From Mucilaginibacter sp. MD40 (GTDB lineage Bacteria; Bacteroidota; Bacteroidia; Sphingobacteriales; Sphingobacteriaceae): a DNA stretch of 64,000 nt. The translations under genes and the position numbers were made by a program. Every line of letters starts with the position of its first letter. The first letter of the stretch is position 1. The stretch spans positions 3,181,852 to 3,245,851 of the forward strand of contig NZ_NRSW01000001.1 in the NCBI RefSeq assembly GCF_002288635.1, in the 5' to 3' direction. The notes under the pieces were generated by a model that worked only from the letters and a program-made list of their open reading frames with translations, searched no databases and was not told the DNA's origin. This document shows, in pieces, positions 1 through 10,474 of this stretch.

Positions 1-1
1 T

Positions 2-559
2 ATTGGTGGCCACGAATCAATAGCTCAGTTTGACAGTATAAAAGACCGCGTGGTGATCATCAATGGTTGGTCTAAGGCTTTCGCCATGACCGGCTGGAGA
101 ATTGGCTACACCGCGTCAAATAGCGAAATTGCAGCCGCTTGCGATAAAATGCAGGGTCAGATCACTTCGGGTACTTGCTCTATTACCCAAAAAGCGGGTA
201 TAGCGGCTTATGAAGGCGGCCTGGAAACCGTACATCAAATGCGCGATGAGTTCCAGAAACGCCGCGACCTGGTTTACGGCCTGCTGAAAGATATCCCGGG
301 TGTTGAGGTGAACCTGCCGGATGGCGCTTTTTACTTCTTCCCTAACGTTACTTCATTCTTCGGCAAAAGCTATAATGGTAAGACGATCAAAGATGCCGAT
401 GAACTGTCTATATTTCTTTTAGAAGAAGCACACGTGGCTACCGTAGGTGGTGATTCATTCGGCGATAAAAAGTCTATCCGTATCTCTTATGCCGCTGCCG
501 AAGACAAACTGGTAGAAGCTTTAAAAAGAATTAAAGCGGCCCTGGCAAAATTAGCTTAA
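2..559 (+). CDS. Pyridoxal-phosphate aminotransferase, class I (aspartate aminotransferase-like), 5' truncated
   Basis: The reading frame is open from the left edge of the window, so only the C-terminal part (about 185 residues) is present. The S-K-A-F-A-M-T-G-W-R-I-G-Y block is the PLP-lysine signature of class I aminotransferases, with the Lys as Schiff base, and the C-terminal R-I-S-Y carries the Arg that binds the substrate carboxylate. The family transfers the amino group of aspartate or related amino acids to 2-oxoglutarate in the cytoplasm. The exact substrate cannot be read from this fragment. A strong hairpin terminator follows 50 bases downstream. The true start lies outside the window. 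Confidence 0.9.
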   Translation: MGGHESIAQFDSIKDRVVIINGWSKAFAMTGWRIGYTASNSEIAAACDKMQGQITSGTCSITQKAGIAAYEGGLETVHQMRDEFQKRRDLVYGLLKDIPGVEVNLPDGAFYFFPNVTSFFGKSYNGKTIKDADELSIFLLEEAHVATVGGDSFGDKKSIRISYAAAEDKLVEALKRIKAALAKLA

Positions 560-610
560 ACTTATGCATCGCAAGCTTTGGGATGCTGCATAGTTTAAAA
601 TCTGATATAA

Positions 611-647
611 ACAAGAAAGCCTTTCCGTAATGGAAAGGCTTTCTTGT
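611..647. terminator. Bidirectional hairpin terminator
   Basis: A perfect 16-bp stem (611-626 with 632-647) encloses a 5-base loop. The outer arms end in A- and T-rich bases. It lies between two convergent genes (aminotransferase and beta-barrel protein) and can serve both strands. Confidence 0.85.
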
Positions 648-665
648 TTATGGTTATCGTATTTA

Positions 666-1244
666 TTACAAACCGAAGCCGTAAGCAACACGTAAACCTA
701 CTGTACCGTAATTTCTGCTCTGTCCAGAGAAGTTTTCATAACGGGCACCAATATCCCATGATTTGTTTGCCCAACCGATACCTGGAGAAGCAATTAATTT
801 AGTTTGTTTAGGTATTTCACCTACACGGCCATCATAATCACCATAGTGGCTGGTTTCAAAACCGGCACCCAGTTCACCTGCTAAATAAATGTTTTGTGAT
901 ACAAAGGCTTTCAAACCTAATTTAACCGGTACTACACCGAATGATTTTGATTCGTAACCTGAGTTAACGTCACCAGCGGCATTAATATTTTTGCCGAAGA
1001 AGTTGTAGTAACCAGAGGTTAATGTTAAAGCAAGATTGTCAGAAACACCATATTGTAACCTTGGAGTGATACCCAAACCGAAGTTAGACACATCATGGAA
1101 ACGGCCTACTGGTGCCATACCATCCACACCGATACCAAAGCGCCATACGCTTTTAGGGGTAGTTTGTGCATTTGCTGCGTTTGATCCGATAAATAAAGCG
1201 GCGGCTGTAAAGGCTGCGGCTATAACTTTAGTCATTTTTTTCAT
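666..1244 (-). CDS. Outer-membrane beta-barrel protein
   Basis: 192 residues from the ATG at 1244. This start is preferred over a longer frame beginning at 1367 because it opens directly with a Sec signal peptide (M-K-K-M-T-K, hydrophobic core, A-N-A-Q cleavage near residue 26). The mature part alternates short hydrophobic and polar stretches with many Gly, Tyr and Phe, as in OmpA-like or OMP_b-brl barrels, and ends in G-F-G-L. Expected location is the outer membrane; the specific function is unknown. It stands alone between the terminator at 611-647 and a 330-base non-coding stretch (1245-1575) in which I see no other gene. Confidence 0.75.
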   Translation of the reverse strand: MKKMTKVIAAAFTAAALFIGSNAANAQTTPKSVWRFGIGVDGMAPVGRFHDVSNFGLGITPRLQYGVSDNLALTLTSGYYNFFGKNINAAGDVNSGYESKSFGVVPVKLGLKAFVSQNIYLAGELGAGFETSHYGDYDGRVGEIPKQTKLIASPGIGWANKSWDIGARYENFSGQSRNYGTVGLRVAYGFGL

Positions 1245-1575
1245 TGTCGTTGTTTTTACATTTAAACTAATTGTGATACACCCCCATAAACAAATATGTT
1301 GCCAACACGGCACAATTGCCTGTAAAACCATACAACAATTTACCCTATTAAATGTTAATTTAAACACCTGTATAAGTAGTTTATATACTGAAAATCAATT
1401 TAGTTTACCATTTTTTAACAATTAAAACATATAGTTTTCATATCAACTTCAGACGGCCTGTCAACCTCAGTTATCTGTATACTTAAATAGAATTGCTGTA
1501 TAGTGCTATATATACTCGCTGGTTTAATAACCTCGATTTTCATTTGTTTTTCATGCCATACCCATAGGTGCAAAC

Positions 1576-1609
1576 AAAAAATGCCCTCCGTTTATAGAGG
1601 GCATTTTTT
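1576..1609 (-). terminator. Terminator of the RND efflux operon
   Basis: A 13-bp perfect stem (1576-1588 with 1597-1609) with an 8-base loop. Read on the minus strand it ends in a run of six T. It lies 18 bases beyond the stop of the AcrB-like gene. Confidence 0.85.
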
Positions 1610-1626
1610 ATTCTTATTAATTGATG

Positions 1627-4600
1627 TTAAGCTTGCGGATCAGTTTCCGGGTCGGGTTTGTAGTTTTTCTCCAACTCGGCCAGTTTTTCCTTGCCGTAAG
1701 CCATTTTGGTAATGATGTAGAACAACACCGGTACAATAAATATGGCTAACGATGTTGCCGCGAGCATACCGCCAAACACCGTCCAGCCAATGGTTTGCCT
1801 TGCCTGCGCACCGGCACCCGAAGCAATTACCAGCGGGAATACACCCAATATAAACGCCAGCGACGTCATGATGATCGGGCGTAAGCGCAGCCTTACGGCT
1901 TCAAGCGTGGCCTTTTCCAATTCCATCCCCCTATCTACACGTTCTTTGGCAAACTCTACAATCAGGATAGCATTCTTAGCCGCGAGACCAATAAGAGTGA
2001 TTAAACCGATCTGCGCGTAAACATTGTTGGTGAGCCCCGGCTTAAACGTCAGGAATAATATCGCGCCGAATGCGCCAAGCGGCACGGCAAGTAATACCGA
2101 GAACGGTACCGACCAGCTCTCATACAACGCCGCCAGGAACAGGAATACGAAACCAATTGATAACAGGAAGATGTAAACGGTTTTTGAGCCCGATAAGATC
2201 TCCTCACGTGAAAGGCCCGAAAACTCGTAGCCATAACCTTGAGGTAAGGATTGAGCCGCTACCTCCTGCAAGGCTTTGATAGCATCGCCGCTGCTATATC
2301 CCGGCGCCGCGTTACCATTGATCTCCGCGCTACGGAACAGGTTGTAATGCGATATCAGCGGCGCGTTCTCGATCATTTTGTAACTGGTAAGCGTACTTAA
2401 TGGTACCATTTCGCCAGCCTGGTTCTTTACAAAGTATTGCCCTATATTCTGGATATTGGTACGATAATTTGTATCTGCCTGCGCTACCACCCTAAAGTTA
2501 CGGCCATATACCGTGAAATCATTAATATAGGTACTACCCATGTAGGTTTGCAGAGCGCTGTTTACATCAGATATTTTTACCCCGAGCTTTTTGGCCTTTT
2601 CTCTGTCAACCGTTAATTGGTAAGCAGGTGTATGGGCGGTAAAGAAGGAGAACGGCCTCGATATTTCTTTACGTTTGCCCAATTCGGCCACAAAGTTTTG
2701 CAGCGTTTTTTCAAAGTTTTTAATATCGCCGCCAGCTTCACGTTCCTGTAAGATAAACGAGAAACCGCCAGTATTACCTAAACCGGGTATGGCCGGCGGA
2801 GAAATTACAATTACATTAGCTTCCTTAAATTTCGACAAGCGCTTTTGCAATGTAGCAATTACCGAATCCTTTTGGTCTTTCACGTCTGTACGCTCATCCC
2901 AGGGTTTCAACTGCACAAATATGGTAGCACTGTTTGATTTGGTGGCAAAGTTCACCGCGTTTAAGCCGCCCAATGCCGCGAAGTGATTTATCGCAGGTAC
3001 ACCTTTCAGTATCTTCATCATGGAATCAAGCACCGTAACAGTACGTTCTGTTGAAGAACCTTCGGGCAAATCATAAGTTACATATATACGTCCTTCATCT
3101 TCCAGCGGAAGGAAACCTGATGGCTTACCTTTAAAAAGTAATATGGTTACCCCGATAATGACGATGAGTATGGTAATCATGAACTTGGAATGCTTGATCC
3201 CCTTATCAACCGCGCCTTTATAGCGTCCGGTGATCTTATCAAACCATACGTTAAACTTATAGAAGAATTTGTTTAAGCCTCCCGAATGCTCATCAATCTT
3301 ATGCGGGCGTAACAACAGCGTACACAGCGCCGGCGTAAGCGATAGCGCGATGAAGGCCGATATCAATACCGATATAGCAATGGTAATAGCAAACTGCTGG
3401 TACAAACGGCCTACAATGCCCGGCACAAAACCTACCGGCACAAATACCGCGGCAAGGATCAACGCGATAGCGATAACCGGGGCCGATATATCACGCATGG
3501 CATGTTCGGTAGCCTCCTTCGGCGACATACCTTTCTCATCCATGTAGTGCTGCACGGCCTCTACCACCACAATAGCATCATCCACCACAATACCAATAGC
3601 CAGTACGAAACCAAACAGCGTTAAAGTGTTAATGGTGAAGCCCAACGGGATAAAGAAAATAAACGTACCCACAATAGATACCGGGATAGCCAGTACCGGG
3701 ATAAGGGTAGTTCGCCAGTTTTGCAGGAATAGGAAAACAACTACCGTTACCAATAATAAAGCTATAACCAGCGTTTCTATCACCTCATGTAATGAAACTT
3801 TTACTACGGTTACAGATTCAAAAGGCACTACATAGTCAATATCAGCAGGGAAAGCCTTTTTAAGCTCGTTCATGGTAGCTACCACATTATCGGCAGTTTC
3901 CAGCGCGTTACTGCCCGGTGCCTGGTAGATCAACAGGTACGATGCACGTTTGCCATCAACAAACGAGTTACCTGAGTAATTGAACTTACCTAATTCTACA
4001 CGTGCAACGTCTTTTAGGTGTACGATCTCGCCTGTAGATGGGATGGTTTTAATTACAATATCCTCAAACTCCGATTTATCAACCAAACGGCCTTTCACCA
4101 ATACGGTATATTCAAAAGTCTGGCCTTTCATCTGTGGTGTGGCACCTACCGTACCCGCCGCTACCTGCGCGTTCTGCTCCTGCAATGCGCCGGTAACATC
4201 TGTAGCGGTAATACCCAGCGCGGCCAGTTTATCGGGCTTAAGCCAAATACGCATACTAAAATCATCGGCACGGGTAAACACGTCGCCCACACCTTTGGTA
4301 CGCAAAAGGGCGTCCTTAATAAATACGTTGGTATAGTTATCAACAAAAGTTACGTTGTGGCTGCCCTGAGGCGAATACATGGCTACCAGCATCAGGATAC
4401 TGGGGTTACGTTTACGTACCACCAAACCCAGGCGTTGTACCTCCTGCGGCAAAGTAGGCTGGGCAATACCCACGCGGTTTTGCACATCAAGGGCGGCTAT
4501 ATTAATATCGGTACCCACCTCAAAGTTCACGGTCATGCTCATCTGGCCGTTACCTGTACTGTTACTTTGCAGGTAGGTCATGCCCGGTGTACCGTTCACC

Positions 4601-4806
4601 TGTACCTCTACAGGTGTGGCTACCGTTTGCTCTACAGTGAGCGCGTCTGCGCCGGTGTAGTTACCTGTTATTTGTACCGTTGGCGGTGTAATATCCGGGT
4701 ACTGCGCTATAGGGAGGTTGCTGATGGCCAGCGTACCCACAATAAGTATCACTAATGATATTACTATAGCGGTAACCGGCCTTCGTATAAAAGTATCTGC
4801 GATCAT
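1627..4806 (-). CDS. RND-family multidrug efflux transporter, inner-membrane permease (AcrB/HAE1 type)
   Basis: 1059 residues, the usual length of the HAE1 family. The N-terminus (M-I-A-D-T-F-I-R-R-P-V, then a transmembrane helix and S-N-L-P-I-A-Q-Y-P-D-I) is the classic AcrB start. The TM4 segment carries the proton-relay pair in G-I-V-V-D-D-A-I-V-V-V-E, and a second such helix set follows two large periplasmic loops. It exports drugs, detergents or lipids by proton antiport as a trimer. It is the last gene of a leftward operon, 69 bases after the adaptor gene and two genes after the TolC-like channel, so all three parts of the tripartite pump are encoded together. Substrates cannot be inferred. 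Confidence 0.95.
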   Translation of the reverse strand: MIADTFIRRPVTAIVISLVILIVGTLAISNLPIAQYPDITPPTVQITGNYTGADALTVEQTVATPVEVQVNGTPGMTYLQSNSTGNGQMSMTVNFEVGTDINIAALDVQNRVGIAQPTLPQEVQRLGLVVRKRNPSILMLVAMYSPQGSHNVTFVDNYTNVFIKDALLRTKGVGDVFTRADDFSMRIWLKPDKLAALGITATDVTGALQEQNAQVAAGTVGATPQMKGQTFEYTVLVKGRLVDKSEFEDIVIKTIPSTGEIVHLKDVARVELGKFNYSGNSFVDGKRASYLLIYQAPGSNALETADNVVATMNELKKAFPADIDYVVPFESVTVVKVSLHEVIETLVIALLLVTVVVFLFLQNWRTTLIPVLAIPVSIVGTFIFFIPLGFTINTLTLFGFVLAIGIVVDDAIVVVEAVQHYMDEKGMSPKEATEHAMRDISAPVIAIALILAAVFVPVGFVPGIVGRLYQQFAITIAISVLISAFIALSLTPALCTLLLRPHKIDEHSGGLNKFFYKFNVWFDKITGRYKGAVDKGIKHSKFMITILIVIIGVTILLFKGKPSGFLPLEDEGRIYVTYDLPEGSSTERTVTVLDSMMKILKGVPAINHFAALGGLNAVNFATKSNSATIFVQLKPWDERTDVKDQKDSVIATLQKRLSKFKEANVIVISPPAIPGLGNTGGFSFILQEREAGGDIKNFEKTLQNFVAELGKRKEISRPFSFFTAHTPAYQLTVDREKAKKLGVKISDVNSALQTYMGSTYINDFTVYGRNFRVVAQADTNYRTNIQNIGQYFVKNQAGEMVPLSTLTSYKMIENAPLISHYNLFRSAEINGNAAPGYSSGDAIKALQEVAAQSLPQGYGYEFSGLSREEILSGSKTVYIFLLSIGFVFLFLAALYESWSVPFSVLLAVPLGAFGAILFLTFKPGLTNNVYAQIGLITLIGLAAKNAILIVEFAKERVDRGMELEKATLEAVRLRLRPIIMTSLAFILGVFPLVIASGAGAQARQTIGWTVFGGMLAATSLAIFIVPVLFYIITKMAYGKEKLAELEKNYKPDPETDPQA

Positions 4807-4875
4807 TGCTCTTTCTTTTCGGTAGTGTTACGGATTCTTCATCCGCTGCATTACTTGTTTACTTTGTTATCAAAA

Positions 4876-6024
4876 TTATTTACCCTGAGCGCCCTGCTTG
4901 CCGCCCGCGCCACCCTGGCCTGCGGCACCGGGTGCTCCTAAGGTTATACGGCCCTTGTCGCGCAAGCGCTGGAAACCTTCGGTAATTACCTGCTCGCCGG
5001 GTTCAATACCGCTCATGATCACCACGTTGCTTTGTACGCGTGGGCCAAGCTTTACCTTGCGCTGCTCGGCTATGGTATCTTTAGCGATAAACACAAAAAA
5101 CTCACCCATTTGCTCGGTAATAGATTTGTAAGGGATCTGTATACGATCGCCCGAGTCGTTATTTAACACATGCAATACACAGCTCATACCATCACGCAAC
5201 TGGTCGGTTGGGTTAGGGAATTGTACCCTTACCTTAATGGTACCTGTCTGGTCGCTCACCCCGCGGTCAATAGCGTAAATTTTGCCGGGCTGGTTATATA
5301 CAGAACCATCGGGTAGTTGCAGCCTGAAGGTGGTATCATTAGTGGTTTTTTGCAGTTTATAAAAGCGGTTAATATCCTGCTCGTTAATTACTACATCAAC
5401 GCCCATAGGGCTATCTGCCGAGATGGTGTTTAACAGCGTAGTGCCCGGAGTAACCTGCGCGCCCAACTTAACCTGTGATATACCGATGCGGCCCGTAAAA
5501 GGCGCCCTGATAGTGGCATAAGAAAGATCTGTAGCGGCTGAGGCTACACCCGCTTGTGCTACTGCTACCTGGCTTTGGGCGGTTTGGTAAGTAGCCGAAG
5601 CCTGGTCAACCGTTTGGCGGGCAACCGCGTCGCTTTTCAGCAGCATATTATAACGGTCAATATCCTTTTGCGCTTTTACCAGGTTAGCTTTGGCGCTTAG
5701 CAGGTTAGCTTTGGCCTGCTGGTAAGCGGCCTCATATTTACGCCTGTCAATCTCATACAAAGGAGCGCCTTTTTGCACTATGCTGCCTTCTTTGAAAAAT
5801 ATGCCGGTAATAAAGCCCGATACCTGGCTACGCAGTTCTGTAGTGTTAAGGGCTACAACGGTACCCTGGTAGTCATCGTAATAAAGCGCGTCGGCCTTTT
5901 TAGCTTCTATAACATTTACGGATGTTGGCGGCGGCGCTGCATTTTGCTTGTCAGATTTACTCTTACAGGCGGCTACCGACAATATTGCCAGTGTTCCAAT
6001 GCAGTATAAGTATCTATTTTTCAT
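4876..6024 (-). CDS. RND efflux periplasmic adaptor (AcrA/MexA-type membrane fusion protein), lipoprotein
   Basis: 382 residues. The start carries a lipoprotein signal with lipobox L-S-V-A-A-C (Cys 20). Then come the barrel-sandwich/lipoyl half motif, an alpha-helical hairpin rich in Ala, Gln and Lys (about residues 95-165), the second lipoyl half (T-I-R-A-P-F-T-G-R-I-G) and beta-barrel and membrane-proximal domains. The C-terminus is a Gly/Ala/Gln-rich tail. It bridges the AcrB-like pump (downstream) and the TolC-like channel (upstream, 43 bases away). Confidence 0.95.
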   Translation of the reverse strand: MKNRYLYCIGTLAILSVAACKSKSDKQNAAPPPTSVNVIEAKKADALYYDDYQGTVVALNTTELRSQVSGFITGIFFKEGSIVQKGAPLYEIDRRKYEAAYQQAKANLLSAKANLVKAQKDIDRYNMLLKSDAVARQTVDQASATYQTAQSQVAVAQAGVASAATDLSYATIRAPFTGRIGISQVKLGAQVTPGTTLLNTISADSPMGVDVVINEQDINRFYKLQKTTNDTTFRLQLPDGSVYNQPGKIYAIDRGVSDQTGTIKVRVQFPNPTDQLRDGMSCVLHVLNNDSGDRIQIPYKSITEQMGEFFVFIAKDTIAEQRKVKLGPRVQSNVVIMSGIEPGEQVITEGFQRLRDKGRITLGAPGAAGQGGAGGKQGAQGK

Positions 6025-6067
6025 TATGATATATTGTCTCGTTATGCGTGTGAGTTATTATGTAATA

Positions 6068-7471
6068 TTAATATTCTGTAGGCAGCGTACCCAATGCCCT
6101 TTGCACATCAATCTTGCTTGACAGCAACTGGAACAGCGCGTTATAAAAGTTAAGTTCAGCGGTACGCAGATCGGCCTGCGCCACAATCACGTCCAGATAG
6201 GTTTTTATCCCCTCGCGGTACTGCAGGTTAACCACGTTATATACATCTGTTGCCAGCTGTACGTTCTCGTTAAGTGTTTTCCAGTTATAATAGGCGCTTT
6301 TATAATTGGCAAGGGCCTGGGTGTATTCGGTACTGATAGCGTTACGACTGTTGATGAGATCAAGATCGGTACGCTCTACCTGTAAACGGGCCTTTGCTAA
6401 ATTCTGTAAACGTTTACCGCCCTGGAAAATAGGTATAGTTAATGATAAGCCTGCAAATGATGTCGGAAAGGCATCGTTATATAATTTGGAGAAATTATCA
6501 TTAAAGTAGGTGAGGTTGTAACCACCCACAGCAGAAAGGGATGGTAAAAATCCCCACTTATAATAGGATACATTAACGTTTTGCAAGTTTTTGGTGCTTT
6601 GCAACAGGCGATACTCCACACGGTTAGCATAATTAAGCGCCTGGTTGGTATCAATCATCGCTTCGGTTTGCAAACGGGCAGAGTCATAAGATAGTACCAG
6701 TTGGCGGTTAGGGTTAAAACCCATCACCTGTTTTAAATAGGCCGACTTACTCTTGATGGTTTCTTCGGTTTGCTTTTGTGAAGCCAGCGCATTGTTAAGC
6801 GATATAGTAGCTTGCTTATAGTCGGTTTTATCAACTACGCCGGCCTGGTAGCGCGCATAGGCATCCTTTAAACTCCGGCGAAGACGAACGATATCCTCCT
6901 TGATGATATCCAATTGCCTTTGAGACAGCAGCACATCATAAAACGCTTTACTTACGTCTGATACGAGGCTGATCTTAAAGCTTTCGGTGTTTTCTTTATA
7001 ATATTGTCTTGAATATTTAGAGGCGCGTTTTGCCTGCAAAACATCGTTATTGTAGATCACCTGGCTTGCCGACAAGCCCAAGGTTGAGGTGTTGTGAGCT
7101 ATAGCCAGGTTTTGTTGCGTAACACCCGTACCTGTTCCTGTACCTGTACCGCCGGTTCCTGTGCCTGTACCACCTCCAACTCCGGTTGACGTGCCCGCGC
7201 CAACAAATGCAGGCCGTTGAAAGTAATGCTGGTACTGACCATTAGTAGTTACCTGCGGCAACCAGGCAGATAGTGCTATACCAATATCTCTTTCGTTAAT
7301 TTGTTCATCAATATTTGCCTGTTTAAGCTGAGGCTGGTTACGCAGCGCGAATTGTATGCTTTGCTGCAGGGTAACAACTGCCCTCCCTGTGTCGGGATTG
7401 GCCTGCGCAAAAAGGCTTAATGGTGAAAATAATGCTATATTAACAATAAAAATGTATCTGATACTTTTCAT
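6068..7471 (-). CDS. TolC-family outer-membrane efflux channel
   Basis: 467 residues with a Sec signal peptide (cleavage near L-F-A-Q, residue 22-23) followed by two OEP repeats with long coiled-coil helices, as in the TolC family. It is the first gene of the leftward efflux operon. Residues 91-117 form a Gly/Thr low-complexity insert (G-T-G-T-G type) encoded by short tandem repeats at about 7120-7200. It sits in the first OEP repeat, where a surface loop is expected, and is unusual for the family. A candidate -7 box lies at 7570-7577. Confidence 0.93.
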   Translation of the reverse strand: MKSIRYIFIVNIALFSPLSLFAQANPDTGRAVVTLQQSIQFALRNQPQLKQANIDEQINERDIGIALSAWLPQVTTNGQYQHYFQRPAFVGAGTSTGVGGGTGTGTGGTGTGTGTGVTQQNLAIAHNTSTLGLSASQVIYNNDVLQAKRASKYSRQYYKENTESFKISLVSDVSKAFYDVLLSQRQLDIIKEDIVRLRRSLKDAYARYQAGVVDKTDYKQATISLNNALASQKQTEETIKSKSAYLKQVMGFNPNRQLVLSYDSARLQTEAMIDTNQALNYANRVEYRLLQSTKNLQNVNVSYYKWGFLPSLSAVGGYNLTYFNDNFSKLYNDAFPTSFAGLSLTIPIFQGGKRLQNLAKARLQVERTDLDLINSRNAISTEYTQALANYKSAYYNWKTLNENVQLATDVYNVVNLQYREGIKTYLDVIVAQADLRTAELNFYNALFQLLSSKIDVQRALGTLPTEY

Positions 7472-7569
7472 AAGTGCTTAGATGCGAACTTTTAAAACGA
7501 AAATCGGCTGTAAAGGTTTACACGATTTTTCTCCCGTTTTGTGTATGAGTCGGCGAATATGGCACTAAT

Positions 7570-7577
7570 CAAATTTA
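7570..7577 (-). promoter_or_regulatory. Candidate -7 box of the efflux operon
   Basis: On the minus strand this reads TAAATTTG and fits the Bacteroidota -7 consensus TAnnTTTG, about 100 bases before the TolC-like start codon. I did not find a convincing -33 TTTG partner, so this is tentative. The divergent space 7472-7820 must also hold the promoter of the serine palmitoyltransferase gene, which I could not identify; it also contains a 6-bp inverted repeat (cacatg/catgtg) at 7725-7741. Confidence 0.3.
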
Positions 7578-7820
7578 ATAAGGAACGGGCAACAGAAATT
7601 TTACGGTTTTAGGAGATTAAGATGATAATTGACACTATTTTTCAACTTTTTCAAACAAATTGCAAAATAGTGATGGTGAATAAACAAAAAATTTAATTAA
7701 TTTGCCTGATAGAAGTGTGTTAAGCACATGTTAAGCATGTGTGTAAAAAAATTACATTCATAATGCCGTGGGTTCACATATTCATGGTATTTTTACAAAA
7801 AATTTAAGCAGTGTTTATAA

Positions 7821-9029
<1,209 letters not shown>

Positions 9030-9048
9030 AAAATATTCACCATATTCA

Positions 9049-9073
9049 CAGCGCCAGTTTAATACTGGCGCTG
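9049..9073 (+). terminator. Hairpin between spt and the acyltransferase gene
   Basis: A perfect 10-bp stem (9049-9058 with 9064-9073) and 5-base loop, followed by only a modest T-rich tail. It may be a weak terminator or attenuator that lowers expression of the next genes relative to spt. Confidence 0.5.
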
Positions 9074-9099
9074 CTGTTTAACCCCCTAACTAACCCGCA

Positions 9100-10218
9100 A
9101 TGAAAAAAATTATTCCGGTAGAGTCGAAAAAACAATTGGGCGCTTTTATTGACTTTCCGCACGAGCTTCACAAGAACGACCCGTATTACGTACCGGAATT
9201 ATTTATTGCCCAACGCGATCTGCTCACCACGCACCCGTTTCATAAACACTCCTCGCTGCAAACCTTCCTGGCTTATGATGGCGATAAAATTGTTGGCCGT
9301 ATTGCCGCTATTTATAACACCAACCATAACAGCTTTAATAAAGTTAACGAAGGTTTCTTTGGTTTCTTTGACGTAATTAACGATCAGGAAACTGCTAACC
9401 TATTACTGGATGAGGCTACCAAATGGGTAAAAGCCAAAGGTGCTACCAACATGGTGGGCCCTGTAAATCCATCAACCAATGAAGTTGCGGGCTTGCTGGT
9501 AAAGGGTTTTGATAGCTCGCCTATGGTGATGATGCCTTACAACCCGGAGTATTACATCACTCTTTTAGAAAACTACGGCTTTAGCAAGCAAACAGACCTG
9601 CTGGCCTGGCATTGGGATGGCAGCAATTACAACGATAAATCGTTACAGATGCTGGATAAATTGCAGGAGCGCCTTAAACGCAACAGCAATATTACTATCC
9701 GCAAGATCGATATGAAGAACTTTAAGAAGGAGGCCGATACCCTGCGCGATGTATACAACAGCGCATGGGATAAAAACCTGGGCTTCTTCCCCATGACCAA
9801 CGACGAGTTTGACTATACGGCCAAAGACCTTAAAATGATCCTTGATCCTGATTTTGCTTTATTAGCCGAGCAGGATGGCAAGATTGTCGGCTTTGGCGTA
9901 GCCATCCCGGATATTAACCCTATTCTTAAAACCATTAAAAAGGGCAGGTTGCTGCCAACCGGTATCTTTAAACTGCTGTTCAGCAAAAAGAAGATAAAAG
10001 GTATACGCATTATGCTGCTGGGGGTAATTGAGGGTTACCGTAAGTTAGGTATCGAGGCATGCTTGTATGGTTCTATTATAAAAGCGTATAAAGCCAAAGG
10101 CCTGCAATACGCCGAAGCCAGCTGGACGCTCGAAAAGAACGACATGGTAAACCGTGCCATTGAGGCTATCGGCGGCGATCAGTACAAAACTTATCGCATC
10201 TACCAAAAAGCTATATAA
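9100..10218 (+). CDS. GNAT-superfamily acyltransferase, candidate bacterial ceramide synthase
   Basis: 372 residues, with an N-terminal half of GNAT character (F-L-A-Y-D-G-D-K-I-V-G-R-I-A-A-I-Y) and a second acetyltransferase-like half (L-L-A-E-Q-D-G-K-I-V-G-F-G-V-A-I-P). It resembles the YghO-type family. From memory, the bacterial ceramide synthase bCerS of Caulobacter, which N-acylates the sphingoid base, belongs to this group. The position directly after serine palmitoyltransferase supports N-acylation of sphinganine or ketosphinganine. The family is seen in the sequence; the substrate is inferred. An unrelated small-molecule N-acyltransferase cannot be excluded. Confidence 0.65.
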   Translation: MKKIIPVESKKQLGAFIDFPHELHKNDPYYVPELFIAQRDLLTTHPFHKHSSLQTFLAYDGDKIVGRIAAIYNTNHNSFNKVNEGFFGFFDVINDQETANLLLDEATKWVKAKGATNMVGPVNPSTNEVAGLLVKGFDSSPMVMMPYNPEYYITLLENYGFSKQTDLLAWHWDGSNYNDKSLQMLDKLQERLKRNSNITIRKIDMKNFKKEADTLRDVYNSAWDKNLGFFPMTNDEFDYTAKDLKMILDPDFALLAEQDGKIVGFGVAIPDINPILKTIKKGRLLPTGIFKLLFSKKKIKGIRIMLLGVIEGYRKLGIEACLYGSIIKAYKAKGLQYAEASWTLEKNDMVNRAIEAIGGDQYKTYRIYQKAI

Positions 10219-10295
10219 ATTATCCTTTCTTCATCCGCCTGTAATCTTTACCTTTTAGGTAGAAATTACCGTATGAATTTTGGTTATTTTGCCCG

Positions 10296-10330
10296 AGGTT
10301 TTGACCCAAACCCCTAATTGGGTCAAACCT
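10296..10330 (+). other. Inverted repeat in the ino1 leader (first hairpin)
   Basis: Arms 10296-10308 and 10319-10330 pair over 12 bp with one bulged T and a 10-base loop. There is no T-tract behind it. It is the first of two hairpins in the 256-base gap upstream of the inositol-phosphate synthase gene and could end the acyltransferase transcript or fold in an ino1 leader. Confidence 0.45.
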
Positions 10331-10350
10331 ATTAATAACATGATAGTAAA

Positions 10351-10375
10351 CGCGACGGGCTATCCGCCCGTTGCG
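10351..10375 (+). other. Inverted repeat in the ino1 leader (second hairpin)
   Basis: A 10-bp GC-rich stem with one G-U pair (10351-10360 with 10366-10375) and a 5-base loop. It is not followed by T residues, so it does not look like an intrinsic terminator. It lies 100 bases before the ino1 start. Confidence 0.45.
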
Positions 10376-10474
10376 CAACTATATAACTAATAGTGAAAAA
10401 CTAATGTAATTAACCGGCATTGCGTTACGCGGTACGGTTACGTTACATGGCCTCTTAAAAACAAACAATAAATA

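Noticed and set aside
1245..1575. Search for a small gene or RNA between the beta-barrel gene and the efflux operon
   Set aside because: Only A/T-rich DNA with short frames lacking features; no stable fold other than the operon terminator at 1576.
7120..7200. CRISPR-like or direct-repeat array
   Set aside because: The repeats are short, without spacers, and encode an in-frame Gly/Thr tract of the TolC-like protein. No CRISPR array was seen anywhere in the window.
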